A stretch of DNA of 53,905 nucleotides from Oligoflexia bacterium (GTDB lineage: Bacteria; Bdellovibrionota; UBA1018; CAIPTA01): contig CAIPTA010000063.1 in the NCBI GenBank assembly GCA_903867855.1, forward strand, positions 1-53,905. Direction: 5' to 3'. Below the pieces are notes generated by a model, which was not told the DNA's origin, did not search any database, and was given only the letters and a program-made list of their open reading frames with translations. Each line of letters begins with the position of its first letter. Position 1 is the stretch's first letter. The position numbers and the translations under genes are program-made. Below are positions 31,424 to 40,513 of the stretch, piece by piece.

Positions 31424-33100
31424 GTGGGTGAGTTTTTTGCGAATACGTTTGGCAAGACGTTTCAACTTTTCAAGGATTTAAGTCCGGGAAAGCGTATTGC
31501 TGTTTTAGCCACAGCAGGTGTGATCCTGGTTTCCGTAACCATGATGTTCATCTGGGCAAGCAAAACGAACTATACTGTTCTTGTAACAAACTTGTCCGCA
31601 GAAGATTCCACTGCGACCATCCGTTATTTGCGAGATAAAAAAATCCCTTTCATCGTGGATGAGACAGGTAAAACAATCTCAGTGCCGCCAGAAAAGGTAT
31701 ATGATCTTCGCCTCGAACTCTCTAGTAATGGTCTCGCGCAAACTGGCGTGGTGGGCTATGAAGTTTTCGACAAACAATCCTTCGGCGCTACCAGCACCGT
31801 GCAACGAATCAACGAGCAACGCGCTTTGGAAGGCGAACTTGTTCGCACCATCGATCATATTCGTGGTGTGGAACGTTCCCGAGTTCACTTAGCGATTCCA
31901 GAGAAAAGCGCATTCTTAGAGGAAGAGAAAAAACCAACCGCATCCGTGGTGTTGGATCTTGCGCCTGGATTTACTCCTAGTGATGATCAAGTGCGTGGCA
32001 TGCAGCATATGGTGGCGGCTGCGGTAAAGGGTCTCGATAATAATGCAGTAACCATCGTTTCTAATAGCGGTAAGCAACTTTCGCAAAATGCGGATGATCC
32101 ATCTGCTGTATTTGCGGCCTTCGCTCTCGATTACCAACGCAAGTTTGAACGTAAAATGGAAGAGAAGGTTCAAAGTCTTCTTAATACCGCCCTTGGCGAA
32201 GGCAAGGTAGTTGCCAAGGTGAATGCTGATTTCGACTTTAGTAGAGTGGCTGAAACTCAAACTCTCTTTGATGGTGAAAATACTGCGATTCGCTCAGTGA
32301 ATAGAGATACGGATGCGATGAATGGAAGTCGCCCACTTCCAGGCGGAGTGGCTGGGGTGAAATCCAATGTGCCGAGCGCAGATAATCAAGCGGCAAATCA
32401 GATGGGCACCGTGGCAACCAATAGTACGAATCGTAATCGCGAAGTTACGAACTACGAAGTGCCAAAAACTACTCGTAGCACAGAAAAGCCAATGGCTTCA
32501 TTGAAGCGCCTCTCCGTGGCTGTGATGGTGGATCAAACGGCGATCCCAGATGCGAAAGCGCCAGGTGGCGTGCGCTACGAACAAATGAGCGATGTTAAGC
32601 TCGCGGAATTCCGCTCCATGGTGGCGAACGCTGTGGGCTGGGACCAAACAAGAGATCCTCAGATAGAAGTGAAGAGTATTCCCTTCTATAAGGATGATCT
32701 TGCCGCCGCTCAAAAAGCAGCAGAGACAGCCGATCACAATCGTCTCATTGGCAATATTGCTCAGTGGCTCGCCATCGGTTTAATTTTCTCGCTCTTCTTC
32801 TTCTTCGTAGTGCGTCCGTTCATCAAATGGCTCACAGAAAACACGGTGGACAGCATCGAGAACTTCTTGCCTCAAACTCTTGAGGAGTTGGAGCGCAGTC
32901 AATCTAAGCAAGTAGCGCAATCGCTCGAGGATATTCTCCCAGAGATGGAAGAGAAGGTGGATCCTGAAAAAGTGCAGAGCGAAATGCTTAAGGAGAAAGT
33001 TGTTTCTCTTATTAACGATAACCCACACAAGGCCTCTCAGATTCTTCATGAATGGATTATCGAGAAACCTGTGGATAAAACCGCCGAGAAAACGGCTTAG
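31424..33100 (+). CDS. fliF: Flagellar MS-ring protein FliF
   Basis: 558 residues from GTG 31424. Membrane helices at ~25-45 (IAVLATAGVILVSVTMMFIW) and ~450-470 (WLAIGLIFSLFFFFVVRPFI) flank the periplasmic ring-building domains (YTVLVTNLSAEDSTATIRYL; VRTIDHIRGVERSRVHLAIPEKSAF). The C-terminal tail (~500-558) binds FliG. The tail contains VVSLINDNPHKASQILHEWI. Housing for the export gate. Confidence 0.96.
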   Translation: MGEFFANTFGKTFQLFKDLSPGKRIAVLATAGVILVSVTMMFIWASKTNYTVLVTNLSAEDSTATIRYLRDKKIPFIVDETGKTISVPPEKVYDLRLELSSNGLAQTGVVGYEVFDKQSFGATSTVQRINEQRALEGELVRTIDHIRGVERSRVHLAIPEKSAFLEEEKKPTASVVLDLAPGFTPSDDQVRGMQHMVAAAVKGLDNNAVTIVSNSGKQLSQNADDPSAVFAAFALDYQRKFERKMEEKVQSLLNTALGEGKVVAKVNADFDFSRVAETQTLFDGENTAIRSVNRDTDAMNGSRPLPGGVAGVKSNVPSADNQAANQMGTVATNSTNRNREVTNYEVPKTTRSTEKPMASLKRLSVAVMVDQTAIPDAKAPGGVRYEQMSDVKLAEFRSMVANAVGWDQTRDPQIEVKSIPFYKDDLAAAQKAAETADHNRLIGNIAQWLAIGLIFSLFFFFVVRPFIKWLTENTVDSIENFLPQTLEELERSQSKQVAQSLEDILPEMEEKVDPEKVQSEMLKEKVVSLINDNPHKASQILHEWIIEKPVDKTAEKTA

Positions 33101-33116
33101 TACTTAGGAAAAAACG

Positions 33117-34136
33117 ATGCCCAATTTTCCAGAAACCTATGAAGAACTAAGTGGTGTGCAAAAGGCTGCCTTGCTCATGAACGTGCTCGGACCGCAATGT
33201 TCGAAGCGCATCTTCGGGCAAATGAAGGATAACGATATTAAGCGTCTCCTTGGGGTAATGGGGGCTGTAGATAAGGCACCTGTAACGCTCGTGAAGCGCG
33301 TGCTGGAAGATTTCTTCTTCGAGTTATCCGAAGAAGAATCTCTTATCTTCGGAACGGCAAAGGGCAAAAGCTTTATTTTGGAAACTCTCGGAGAAGAGAG
33401 AGCCAAAAACATTCTCGGAAACGTTGGTATTCAAGACGGTGCAAAAACGCTGGAAGCCTTGGAACTCGTGGATACGAGAACTCTCTCCAACTTCTTGGTG
33501 AACGAACATCCGCAAACGATTGCACTTGTTATCGCGCACTTAGATCCAATCAGAAAGAGCGATACCTTGAAGCGTCTTCCCGATGCATTGCAGGCAGAAG
33601 TGGTGATGCGTTTGGCGAATATCGACTTTATCTCGCCAGAACTCATCGCACAGTTGGACGATGTGTTGAAAGCAGAACTTGCCACCGTTGGAACCATCGA
33701 CAGCACAAGCCTTGGCGGCGTAGAGCCAGTGGCCGAGATGTTGAACAGCATGGACAAAACAGCAGAAACGAACATCATGGCTCGCGTGGAAGAAAAAGAT
33801 CCAGAGTTGGCCGAAGAGATCAAAAAACTCATGTTCGTGTTCGAGGATTTGATGATGCTCGACGATCGCGGTATGCAATCGCTGCTTAAAGAAGTGCCGA
33901 ACGATAAGCTTCTTGTGGCACTCAAAACAGCGCCAGACGAAATCAAGAACAAGATCTTCAAGAATATGTCGTCCAGAGCTTCGCAGCTCTTGCAGGAAGA
34001 TCTCAACAACCTTGGGCCGCAACGTCTTTCTGATGTGGAAACGGCACAAAGTGAAATCGTTAATATCGCGAAACGCCTCGAGAGCGAAGGCAAGATCCAG
34101 ATTAACCGCGGCGGTGGCGCGGATACCTTCGTATGA
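33117..34136 (+). CDS. fliG: Flagellar motor switch protein FliG
   Basis: 339 residues, usual length. Contains EHPQTIALVIAHLDP in the middle domain, and the C-terminal FVFEDLMMLDDRGMQSLLKEVPNDKLLVALKTAPDEIKNKIFKNMSSRA with the charged torque helix. It sits on the MS ring and contacts the stators and FliM. It overlaps fliH in ATGA. Confidence 0.97.
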   Translation: MPNFPETYEELSGVQKAALLMNVLGPQCSKRIFGQMKDNDIKRLLGVMGAVDKAPVTLVKRVLEDFFFELSEEESLIFGTAKGKSFILETLGEERAKNILGNVGIQDGAKTLEALELVDTRTLSNFLVNEHPQTIALVIAHLDPIRKSDTLKRLPDALQAEVVMRLANIDFISPELIAQLDDVLKAELATVGTIDSTSLGGVEPVAEMLNSMDKTAETNIMARVEEKDPELAEEIKKLMFVFEDLMMLDDRGMQSLLKEVPNDKLLVALKTAPDEIKNKIFKNMSSRASQLLQEDLNNLGPQRLSDVETAQSEIVNIAKRLESEGKIQINRGGGADTFV

Positions 34137-34879
34137 CGTTTCAACGATACGAGTTCAAAGATCTCGACAAGCCGGAGAGTCCGCAGCGTGACTCCAAGGA
34201 TTTCAAGGCACCAGCATTTAGTGTTGCGCCTGAACAGATCGTTTCCAAAACCAGCAGTAAAAAGCTGGCTCATTTCCGCTTAGACCAAACAGTGGCCTCA
34301 CAGCTAGGTTTGGAAGAGCAAGATCGGCAAGCCTTTGAAGCAAAAGTGGCAGAGGAAATTGAGCGCCGCTGGGCCGTGGCAAAAGATCAAGCGGAAGCTG
34401 CGGGATTTGCAGCTGGTCTCGAAGAGGGTAAGCAACAAGCCTATAAGGCAGAGCTGCCACGCACACAAGAGAAAGTGGCCCGGCTGGAGCGCTTGCTCGT
34501 GGAATTTGATTCTATGCGGGAAAGAATTTTCACGGCTAATGAAGCTTTCCTGATGGATTTAATCACACAAGTAACCCGCATGGTGGTGCTTCGTGAAGTG
34601 GAGATCGACAAAGAGTATATTCACCGCGTGGTGATCGCACTCTTGAATCAGCTGGGCACGAAAGACAATATTAAAATCTTTCTCAGCGCCGAAGACCTGA
34701 AAACGGTAAATACCTTGAAGGATTCTCTACAAAAAGAATTTGGTAAGTTAACCAATACAACTTTTGAAGTGATGAAAGATCTTGGACCAGGTAGTTGCAA
34801 GATCGAAACACGCTTTGGCGTAGTAGATGCTTCCTTACAAACTCAGATTGAAAATGTGATGAGATCCTTACGCGGTTAA
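34133..34879 (+). CDS. fliH: Flagellar export ATPase regulator FliH
   Basis: 248 residues. A polar N-terminus precedes a Glu/Ala-rich coiled coil with GxxxG-type spacing (AEAAGFAAGLEEGKQQA) and a C-terminal domain like V-ATPase E (VTRMVVLREVEIDKEYIHRVVIALLNQLG; GSCKIETRFGVVDASLQTQIENV). It restrains and docks FliI at the export gate. Followed by an 80-base gap, the longest between adjacent genes in this part of the cluster. Confidence 0.93.
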   Translation: MTFQRYEFKDLDKPESPQRDSKDFKAPAFSVAPEQIVSKTSSKKLAHFRLDQTVASQLGLEEQDRQAFEAKVAEEIERRWAVAKDQAEAAGFAAGLEEGKQQAYKAELPRTQEKVARLERLLVEFDSMRERIFTANEAFLMDLITQVTRMVVLREVEIDKEYIHRVVIALLNQLGTKDNIKIFLSAEDLKTVNTLKDSLQKEFGKLTNTTFEVMKDLGPGSCKIETRFGVVDASLQTQIENVMRSLRG

Positions 34880-34887
34880 GAAATTTG

Positions 34888-34916
34888 TTTTCATTGTTCT
34901 TCAGCAAAGTTATACT
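34888..34916 (+). promoter_or_regulatory. Possible internal sigma-70 promoter before fliI
   Basis: TTTTCA (34888-34893), 17 bases, TATACT (34911-34916) in the 80-base gap between fliH and fliI. A transcript would start near 34923, leaving ~37 bases to the ATG. Confidence 0.4.
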
Positions 34917-34959
34917 TTTTACATAGGTCGCCTTTTCTCCAGGAGGGAGAATAGCAAGC

Positions 34960-36294
34960 ATGGACGCTGACTACGCTTTAGATCAGAAGAAATATCTCGA
35001 TCCTTTGTCGAGAACCATTCAATATGGTTTTTCAGGCAAGATCAATAAGGCCGTGGGGCTCACTTTCGAAGCTATTCTTCCCGGCGCCGCCATTGGCAGT
35101 ATCTGCCGTCTCAACATTGCTCCAAATACAAAACCCGCACTCGCTGAAGTGATTGGCTTTCGCGGCAATAAAGTGGTGATGATGCCGCTCGAAGAATTGC
35201 ACGGGATCAATAATCAATCCGAAGTAAAATTAATTGCGAAACAAGCCACCATCAAAGTGAGCGAAGCCTTGATCGGTCGTGTGCTTGATGGATCTGGTAT
35301 TCCCATTGATGGCCTGGGCCCTATCGCGGATGGATCTGAAAAAACGATTTACTCTCCGCCTATCAATCCTCTAGAGCGTGAGCCGATTCACGATAGCTTG
35401 GATCTAGGTGTGCGTGCTTTGAATGGCTTGATTACTTGCGGGAGCGGTCAGCGCATGGGAATTATGGCTGGCTCGGGCGTGGGTAAATCCGTGCTCCTAG
35501 GTATGATCGCGCGCTATACAAAAGCAGATATCAACGTGATCGCACTCGTGGGCGAACGAGGCCGTGAGGTGAGAGAGTTTATCGAGCGAGATCTGGGTCC
35601 AGAGGGTTTGCGCCGCTCGATCGTGATCGTGGCCACCAGCGAGCAATCTGCGCTTCTGCGTATGCGCGCGGCCTACCTTGCCACAACGATCGCCGAATAT
35701 TTTTCAGAAAATGGAAAAAAAGTTCTGCTCCTTATGGATTCACTCACGCGCTTTTGCATGGCCCAGCGTGAGATTGGTCTCTCCATGGGCGAACCACCTG
35801 CCACAAAAGGATATACGCCTTCTGTTTTCGCAGCTCTACCAAGGCTTCTAGAGCGTGCAGGACCGAGAGGAAATAAAGGCGGTAGTATTACCGGTCTTTA
35901 TACGGTTCTCGTAGAAGGGGATGATCTCGACGATCCAATCGCCGATGCCGCGCGATCCATTCTGGATGGCCACATCGTGCTCACAAGAAACCTAGCCGAT
36001 AAAGGCCATTTCCCTGCAATTGATGTACTGAAAAGCATTTCCAGGGTGATGCGTTCTGTAGTGGGCGCTGAGCATAACGATTTGAACAACCAAGTTCGAG
36101 AGCTACTATCCGTCTATCGTGAAGCAGAAGATTTAATTAATATCGGTGCCTATGTTCGCGGCAGCAATCAAAAGATCGATCGGGCGATTGCCCTCAATGA
36201 TTTTATCACCAGATTTTTACGGCAGGATGTTGCCGATAAAACAAGTGTACAGGATACGGTTGCGCTGATGCGCGCGATCGTTCGTGGCGCATGA
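34960..36294 (+). CDS. fliI: Flagellum-specific ATPase FliI
   Basis: 444 residues. Walker A GSGVGKS (171-177), followed by LVGERGREVREFIERDLG, Walker B KVLLLMDSLTRFCMAQREIGL and GEPPATKGYTPSVFAALPRLLERAG. Hexameric ATPase that energises export of rod, hook and filament subunits. The Shine-Dalgarno AGGAGGG lies 13-14 bases before the ATG, longer than usual, but no nearer start exists in frame. Confidence 0.97.
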   Translation: MDADYALDQKKYLDPLSRTIQYGFSGKINKAVGLTFEAILPGAAIGSICRLNIAPNTKPALAEVIGFRGNKVVMMPLEELHGINNQSEVKLIAKQATIKVSEALIGRVLDGSGIPIDGLGPIADGSEKTIYSPPINPLEREPIHDSLDLGVRALNGLITCGSGQRMGIMAGSGVGKSVLLGMIARYTKADINVIALVGERGREVREFIERDLGPEGLRRSIVIVATSEQSALLRMRAAYLATTIAEYFSENGKKVLLLMDSLTRFCMAQREIGLSMGEPPATKGYTPSVFAALPRLLERAGPRGNKGGSITGLYTVLVEGDDLDDPIADAARSILDGHIVLTRNLADKGHFPAIDVLKSISRVMRSVVGAEHNDLNNQVRELLSVYREAEDLINIGAYVRGSNQKIDRAIALNDFITRFLRQDVADKTSVQDTVALMRAIVRGA

Positions 36295-36304
36295 GGAGTG
36301 AACG

Positions 36305-36787
36305 ATGAGAAAATTTCGTTTTCGTCTTGAAGCGCTAGAGCGACACAGAAAATTGCAAGAGCAAGAGCGCCAAGTTTGGCTATCTAAGTGTTTGGAGAAA
36401 ATGCGCGGTACAGAGAAAAAGCTATTACAGCTTGATACGAAAGAAGTGGAAGCGAGAAGAGAGTTCGCTGCCCTCGGAACAAATTCAGAAGCAACGCCTG
36501 CAAAATTTTGGATGCTCGATCAATTTATCAAAGGGCAAAAAGTGCGCCGCGTGGAATTGAAGCAGCAGCTAGAGATCCAGGAACAAGAATTTACCCAAGC
36601 CTATCGGGATTTCTTAAAGGCTCGGCAGCAGAAGAAGATTATGGAAAAAGTGCGAGAGCGCAAAGAGAAAGTGTATAAAGAAGAGTTTCGTCAGCATGAG
36701 CTGCATCAGCAAGATGAACTCTACACGATGCGGGCACGCCTCCATGGCGAAGGCTTGATGGAAGATTCAGAGGAAGAAAATGAATAA
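36305..36787 (+). CDS. fliJ: Flagellar export protein FliJ
   Basis: 160 residues, almost entirely charged coiled coil (FRFRLEALERHRKLQEQERQ ... KKIMEKVRERKEKVYKEEFRQHELHQQDEL), the expected FliJ form. Position after fliI fits. It is the central stalk-like chaperone of the export ATPase. It overlaps the next gene by 8 bases. Confidence 0.88.
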   Translation: MRKFRFRLEALERHRKLQEQERQVWLSKCLEKMRGTEKKLLQLDTKEVEARREFAALGTNSEATPAKFWMLDQFIKGQKVRRVELKQQLEIQEQEFTQAYRDFLKARQQKKIMEKVRERKEKVYKEEFRQHELHQQDELYTMRARLHGEGLMEDSEEENE

Positions 36788-37385
36788 AAAACTTCTTCGT
36801 CTAATCATTGCTTGTTCAATGCTAATTTTGCCTGCGATGGCTGCAGAAGAACAAGCGCCAGCGAATGTTGATCCAGCAGCGCCAGTTGCGGCAGCAGCCA
36901 CGGCAGCAAAAAAAGAAGTGGCCAAGGAAAAATCAGAACCTCTTGCGATTTCTTCTGATGCCATTCAGGAAATGGATAAGCGAAAAGTGGCCCTCGATGC
37001 TCGCGAACGAGAAATTGATGAAAAGGCCCGTGCGCTAGATGTGCAGGAAAAGATTTTGCGCGAAAAATTAAAGAAAATGGAAGAGCTAAACCAAAAGATG
37101 GCGGAACGCCTCGATGCCTATAAAAAAGAGCATGAAGAGCGAGTAACGAAAATTGTGAATGTGGTGGAATCGATGAAGCCACAATCTGCCGCGGAATATG
37201 TGGAAAATCTTGATCCAAACTTGGCTGTGGAGCTTCTCTCCCGCTTGCAAGTTACGAAAGCTGCAAAAATTTTAAATCTTGTAGACAAGAAAAAGGGAGC
37301 GCGTCTCTCGGAACTCTACACCGGCTATCGCGATACGATACTGGAGGAAAAGAAGGAGGTGCCTGCTACAAACAAAGCTATGTAA
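36780..37385 (+). CDS. MotE-like flagellar periplasmic coiled-coil protein
   Basis: 201 residues: signal peptide (KKLLRLIIACSMLILPAMAAEE), Ala/Pro-rich linker, coiled coil (~60-125) and a C-terminal MgtE_N/FliG-M-like helical domain (VVESMKPQSAAEYVENLDPNLAVELLSRLQVTKAAKILNLVDKKKGARLSELY). MotE proteins chaperone periplasmic stator or motor parts in alphaproteobacteria, and similar genes follow fliJ in many flagellar operons. Exported, overlapping fliJ. Exact role here is inferred. Confidence 0.8.
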   Translation: MNKKLLRLIIACSMLILPAMAAEEQAPANVDPAAPVAAAATAAKKEVAKEKSEPLAISSDAIQEMDKRKVALDAREREIDEKARALDVQEKILREKLKKMEELNQKMAERLDAYKKEHEERVTKIVNVVESMKPQSAAEYVENLDPNLAVELLSRLQVTKAAKILNLVDKKKGARLSELYTGYRDTILEEKKEVPATNKAM

Positions 37386-37405
37386 AACTTTTTTAAGGAG
37401 GATAA

Positions 37406-38905
37406 ATGCTTGATATGAGCAATGCCACTGCAGGTGGGCCTTCTTCGGGAATTCTCGATATGATTTTCGGGAGTAAGCCGAAGGAAGCAGATCCAGCAGA
37501 TGGTTCGGGATTCGGAGCGCTGATGAAAATGCTCAGCGGGATGGGTGCCGATGGTAAAGATGGCATGGAAGCTGGTTGGACCGAGAAGGAGACTGGCACG
37601 GGGAAAGATTCGATTGACTATCGATTCGCAAATATCCCGGGTCTCTATGCCATGATGAATCCAGAGTTGGCTGGTAATACAGCGCAACCTCTGGCCGCCT
37701 TAGCGGAACAGCAAAAGGAAGCAGCTGCGGTTGTGGACAAGGTGCTGACTGCGAAGATGGAACAAGTCGCCAATAGTTCGCCGGAAATGCGGCAGCTATA
37801 TGAGGCAGCCAAAGCGTTGGCCGCTCTCAAGGCGATCGAAAAAGGAGCTGAAGGAGTTTCAGGGCAAGATGCCTCGAAGCTAGGTCAGTCTCCGGGAAAT
37901 ATTGGAGAAGCAATTTCTCCCGCAGCGGCGGCTCTTGCAAAAGAACTCGCAGCTCGCGGAGTAAACTTGGACGACCCAAAAGCCATGCAGAAATTTCTGC
38001 GTGAGATGAGTGAGTCGAAAGAGGAAAATGGCATCTCTGATAAATTGATGAGTACGGAAGCTTACTTGCAGATGCACCAGTTGAACCATGCACAATCGAA
38101 GGAATCGCTTGTGGAGGGGAAGATGTCTGGTGATCGTCTTGCGAAGGGCCCGAGCAAGCATGGTGATCTAGCCATTCTTGAGTCGATGGCTGCAGGAGAT
38201 GCGGTGGCTGGATCTACATCGGCTGATGGCAAAGAAGCCAAAGGTGATGCTGATCAACTCATCGGTAAAGGCGGGGCCGACTTTAGCGGAAAATCGCTAA
38301 AAGCGGAAGCTGGTGGACAATTCGCTGCGACGCTTGATGGGGCCATGAAAGATGGCACCGCAGGAGTAGCAACGAAGAACGTATTTATCTCAGGGCAGCA
38401 GCCGGAGCAAATACGCACTGGTTTGGCGAATGAGTTGAATCAAGTGGTTCATACGGCGGCGCTGAAAGGCGGCGGCGAAATGAAGATGATCATTCACCCT
38501 GAGGCGCTCGGAGAATTACGAGTCAAGGTGGGAGAGAGAGATGGTAAAGTGGAGGTCTCTGTGACAGCGCAAAACGAAGAGGTAGCCGGCATGCTCAGGA
38601 AGAGCTCGCAGGATCTAGCTAGTTCGCTTGGCGATCAGAACCTTACGCTTTCTAAATTCAGCGTTTCTGTATCAGATAAGCAAGTGAATGCTTCTGCTGA
38701 TACAAAGGGCGGATTTATGGAGCACAACTTGCACCAACAATCTCAGCAAGGTGCTTTTGGTTTTCAAGGAGATGGCAGAGAGCGCTCTGATTCTCCCGAC
38801 CAACGGCAACCCATGTATCGTGCACTGAAAGAGGCGGAGCCTGTCTCGCGCCAAAGCACGAAGAGATCGATGAATGCTAGAAATAGATTGGATGTGGTGG
38901 CTTAA
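37406..38905 (+). CDS. fliK: Flagellar hook-length control protein FliK
   Basis: 499 residues. A long low-complexity Ala/Gly/Ser/Lys region (the expected ruler part) is followed by the conserved FliK C-terminal domain at ~345-425: GGEMKMIIHPEALGELRVKVGERDGKVEVSVTAQNEEV and LASSLGDQNLTLSKFSV. It measures the hook and switches export specificity. AAGGAGG precedes ATG 37406. The stop abuts the flgD start. Confidence 0.9.
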   Translation: MLDMSNATAGGPSSGILDMIFGSKPKEADPADGSGFGALMKMLSGMGADGKDGMEAGWTEKETGTGKDSIDYRFANIPGLYAMMNPELAGNTAQPLAALAEQQKEAAAVVDKVLTAKMEQVANSSPEMRQLYEAAKALAALKAIEKGAEGVSGQDASKLGQSPGNIGEAISPAAAALAKELAARGVNLDDPKAMQKFLREMSESKEENGISDKLMSTEAYLQMHQLNHAQSKESLVEGKMSGDRLAKGPSKHGDLAILESMAAGDAVAGSTSADGKEAKGDADQLIGKGGADFSGKSLKAEAGGQFAATLDGAMKDGTAGVATKNVFISGQQPEQIRTGLANELNQVVHTAALKGGGEMKMIIHPEALGELRVKVGERDGKVEVSVTAQNEEVAGMLRKSSQDLASSLGDQNLTLSKFSVSVSDKQVNASADTKGGFMEHNLHQQSQQGAFGFQGDGRERSDSPDQRQPMYRALKEAEPVSRQSTKRSMNARNRLDVVA

Positions 38906-39907
38906 ATGGGTATCGACGCAAGATCAATCAATAATAATGCAGTTACGAAGTCTAACGATAGTCACGTACAACAACTACGTGAACAAATCGGAACTGGTTT
39001 CACGGATCAATTGAAACAGGGCAATCAAGGTAAAAAGCGAAATGAAATGGGTAAAGACGATTTCATGAAGCTGATGACTGCTCAGTTGAAATACCAAGAT
39101 CCGATCAATCCTGTGAAAAACGAAGAAATGGCTGCGCAACTTGCACAGTTCTCTTCGCTCGAACAGATGATGAACGTAAACCAGAATCTCGAGAAGATGG
39201 TTGCTGGGCAGCGTCCTCAAGAGAATATGATCGCGGCATCATTGATTGGTAAGCGAGTGATGTCTGATTTCTCAAAAATCAACTACGACAAAAAGAGCGA
39301 ACCAACCGTTAAGTTTGATTTGCCTGCGAATACCTCGGAAACGTTGGTTGCCGTGGCAGATGAAAAAGGCGAAGTGGTGCGCGAAATCAAGTTGGGTGCC
39401 ATGAAGCAGGGTCCACAAGCGATCAAGTGGGATGGGAAGAGTACTAAGGGGCTCGAGCAGCCAGCTGGGAACTATACTTTCCACGTGATGGCGAAAGATA
39501 TGGCTGGCAAACCGGTAGAAGTGAAAACCGGTAATAGCGGAATCGTGAGCGGTGTGGTGTTCGATCAGGGCAGAACACTTCTCATGGTAGACGGTAAGAA
39601 AATACCTGTGGAAAGTGTTGGTCAAATTGAGCAAGACGTTGCCGCGCCAAAGGCGCCAGTTGCAGCAGCGGAAGCCAATCCTTTGACGGCACCAAATACA
39701 GGTAAACAAAATCAAGTTAGTGGGCAAAAAAATGTTGTGAATAATGAAAATATTTCACAACAGGGCTTGCCAACGAATTTAGATGCTGAGACAATTAAAT
39801 CTATGATGGCTGCAGCTGCAAAGCAGAGCGAGCCTGCCAAGGTAGATGGATCAGCGGCTATAGCGGAGCAGGATGCACCGATGCCGCTTTGGAATCCAAA
39901 TTTGTAA
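38906..39907 (+). CDS. flgD: Flagellar hook capping protein FlgD
   Basis: 333 residues, longer than enteric FlgD (~230). The FlgD N-terminus is clear: GKDDFMKLMTAQLKYQDPINPVKNEEMAAQLAQFSSLEQMMNVNQ. A FlgD Ig/tudor-like core follows (KWDGKSTKGLEQPAGNYTF). The extra C-terminal ~100 residues are Ala/Gln/Asn-rich and disordered-looking. It caps the growing hook. Confidence 0.94.
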   Translation: MGIDARSINNNAVTKSNDSHVQQLREQIGTGFTDQLKQGNQGKKRNEMGKDDFMKLMTAQLKYQDPINPVKNEEMAAQLAQFSSLEQMMNVNQNLEKMVAGQRPQENMIAASLIGKRVMSDFSKINYDKKSEPTVKFDLPANTSETLVAVADEKGEVVREIKLGAMKQGPQAIKWDGKSTKGLEQPAGNYTFHVMAKDMAGKPVEVKTGNSGIVSGVVFDQGRTLLMVDGKKIPVESVGQIEQDVAAPKAPVAAAEANPLTAPNTGKQNQVSGQKNVVNNENISQQGLPTNLDAETIKSMMAAAAKQSEPAKVDGSAAIAEQDAPMPLWNPNL

Positions 39908-39938
39908 GTGAGAAGGAATCGGAGCTTGCGAAAATAAT

Positions 39939-40361
39939 ATGGCGAACGAACTATTCATACCAAATGTCGGGCCCGTACAGCCGAAACCCCTAGCGGGTGG
40001 AGCTGAATCGCTTCGCGAAAGCAAAGCGGGTGGTCCTGCGTTTGATAAAGTTCTTCAAGATAAATTTTCTCCACAAGTTGGTTCCAAGGCTCCTACTGAT
40101 GCAGCTTCAGGATTGAAGTTCAGCGCTCACGCGATGAACCGCATTCGTGATCGCTCTATCAATATGGGTGGCGAAATGATGAGTAGGTTGGAGAAGGCTG
40201 TAGATAGCGCGGCTGCGAAGGGATCGAAGGATTCGCTCGTTTTGACAGACGACGCTGCTTTCATTGTTAGTGTAAAGAACAAAACGGTGATTACTGTTTT
40301 GGATCGCAATCAAATGAACGGAAATGTTTTCACCAATATCGATTCCACCGTATTGGCCTGA
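39939..40361 (+). CDS. TIGR02530-family flagellar operon protein
   Basis: 140 residues. The conserved part LKFSAHAMNRIRDRSINMGGEMMSRLEKAVDSAAAKGSKDSLVLTDDAAFIVSVKNKTVIT followed by NVFTNIDSTV matches the TIGR02530 family found between flgD and flgE in many bacteria. The function is not established; a hook-assembly or checkpoint role is assumed from location. No recognised export signal. Confidence 0.88.
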   Translation: MANELFIPNVGPVQPKPLAGGAESLRESKAGGPAFDKVLQDKFSPQVGSKAPTDAASGLKFSAHAMNRIRDRSINMGGEMMSRLEKAVDSAAAKGSKDSLVLTDDAAFIVSVKNKTVITVLDRNQMNGNVFTNIDSTVLA

Positions 40362-40427
40362 ATAGAGGGGAGCAAGAAAAAGTAGGGTGGAGATGAGACA
40401 TAGTTAGAGATTTATAGGATGTGAACT

Positions 40428-40510
40428 TTAACGTTAACGGCCGGACCCTTACGGGAGGCCGTCAGATGCTAATCGACAGCGGCGTCTGATCTAAAGAGCA
40501 GGGAGGCTCT
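40428..40510 (+). promoter_or_regulatory. Structured flgE leader with three tandem hairpins
   Basis: Hairpin 1: ACGGCC / GGCCGT (40437-40462) with inner CCC/GGG. Hairpin 2: TCAGATGC / GCGTCTGA (40462-40489), 8 pairs with one G-U. Hairpin 3: AGAGC / GCTCT (40495-40510), whose six-base loop AGGGAG is the Shine-Dalgarno site. A TTAACGTTAA palindrome (40428-40437) precedes them. Arrangement suggests translational control of hook protein, or protection of its mRNA. Confidence 0.6.
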
Positions 40511-40513
40511 CGT

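Noticed and set aside
33431-34273. 280-codon minus-strand frame opposite fliG/fliH
   Set aside because: fliG and fliH are unmistakable on the plus strand; the antisense translation is a Ser-rich shadow.
40428-40513. Cyclic di-GMP riboswitch in the flgE leader
   Set aside because: The hairpins lack the conserved GEMM aptamer core and tetraloop/receptor sequences; only a generic structured leader can be claimed.
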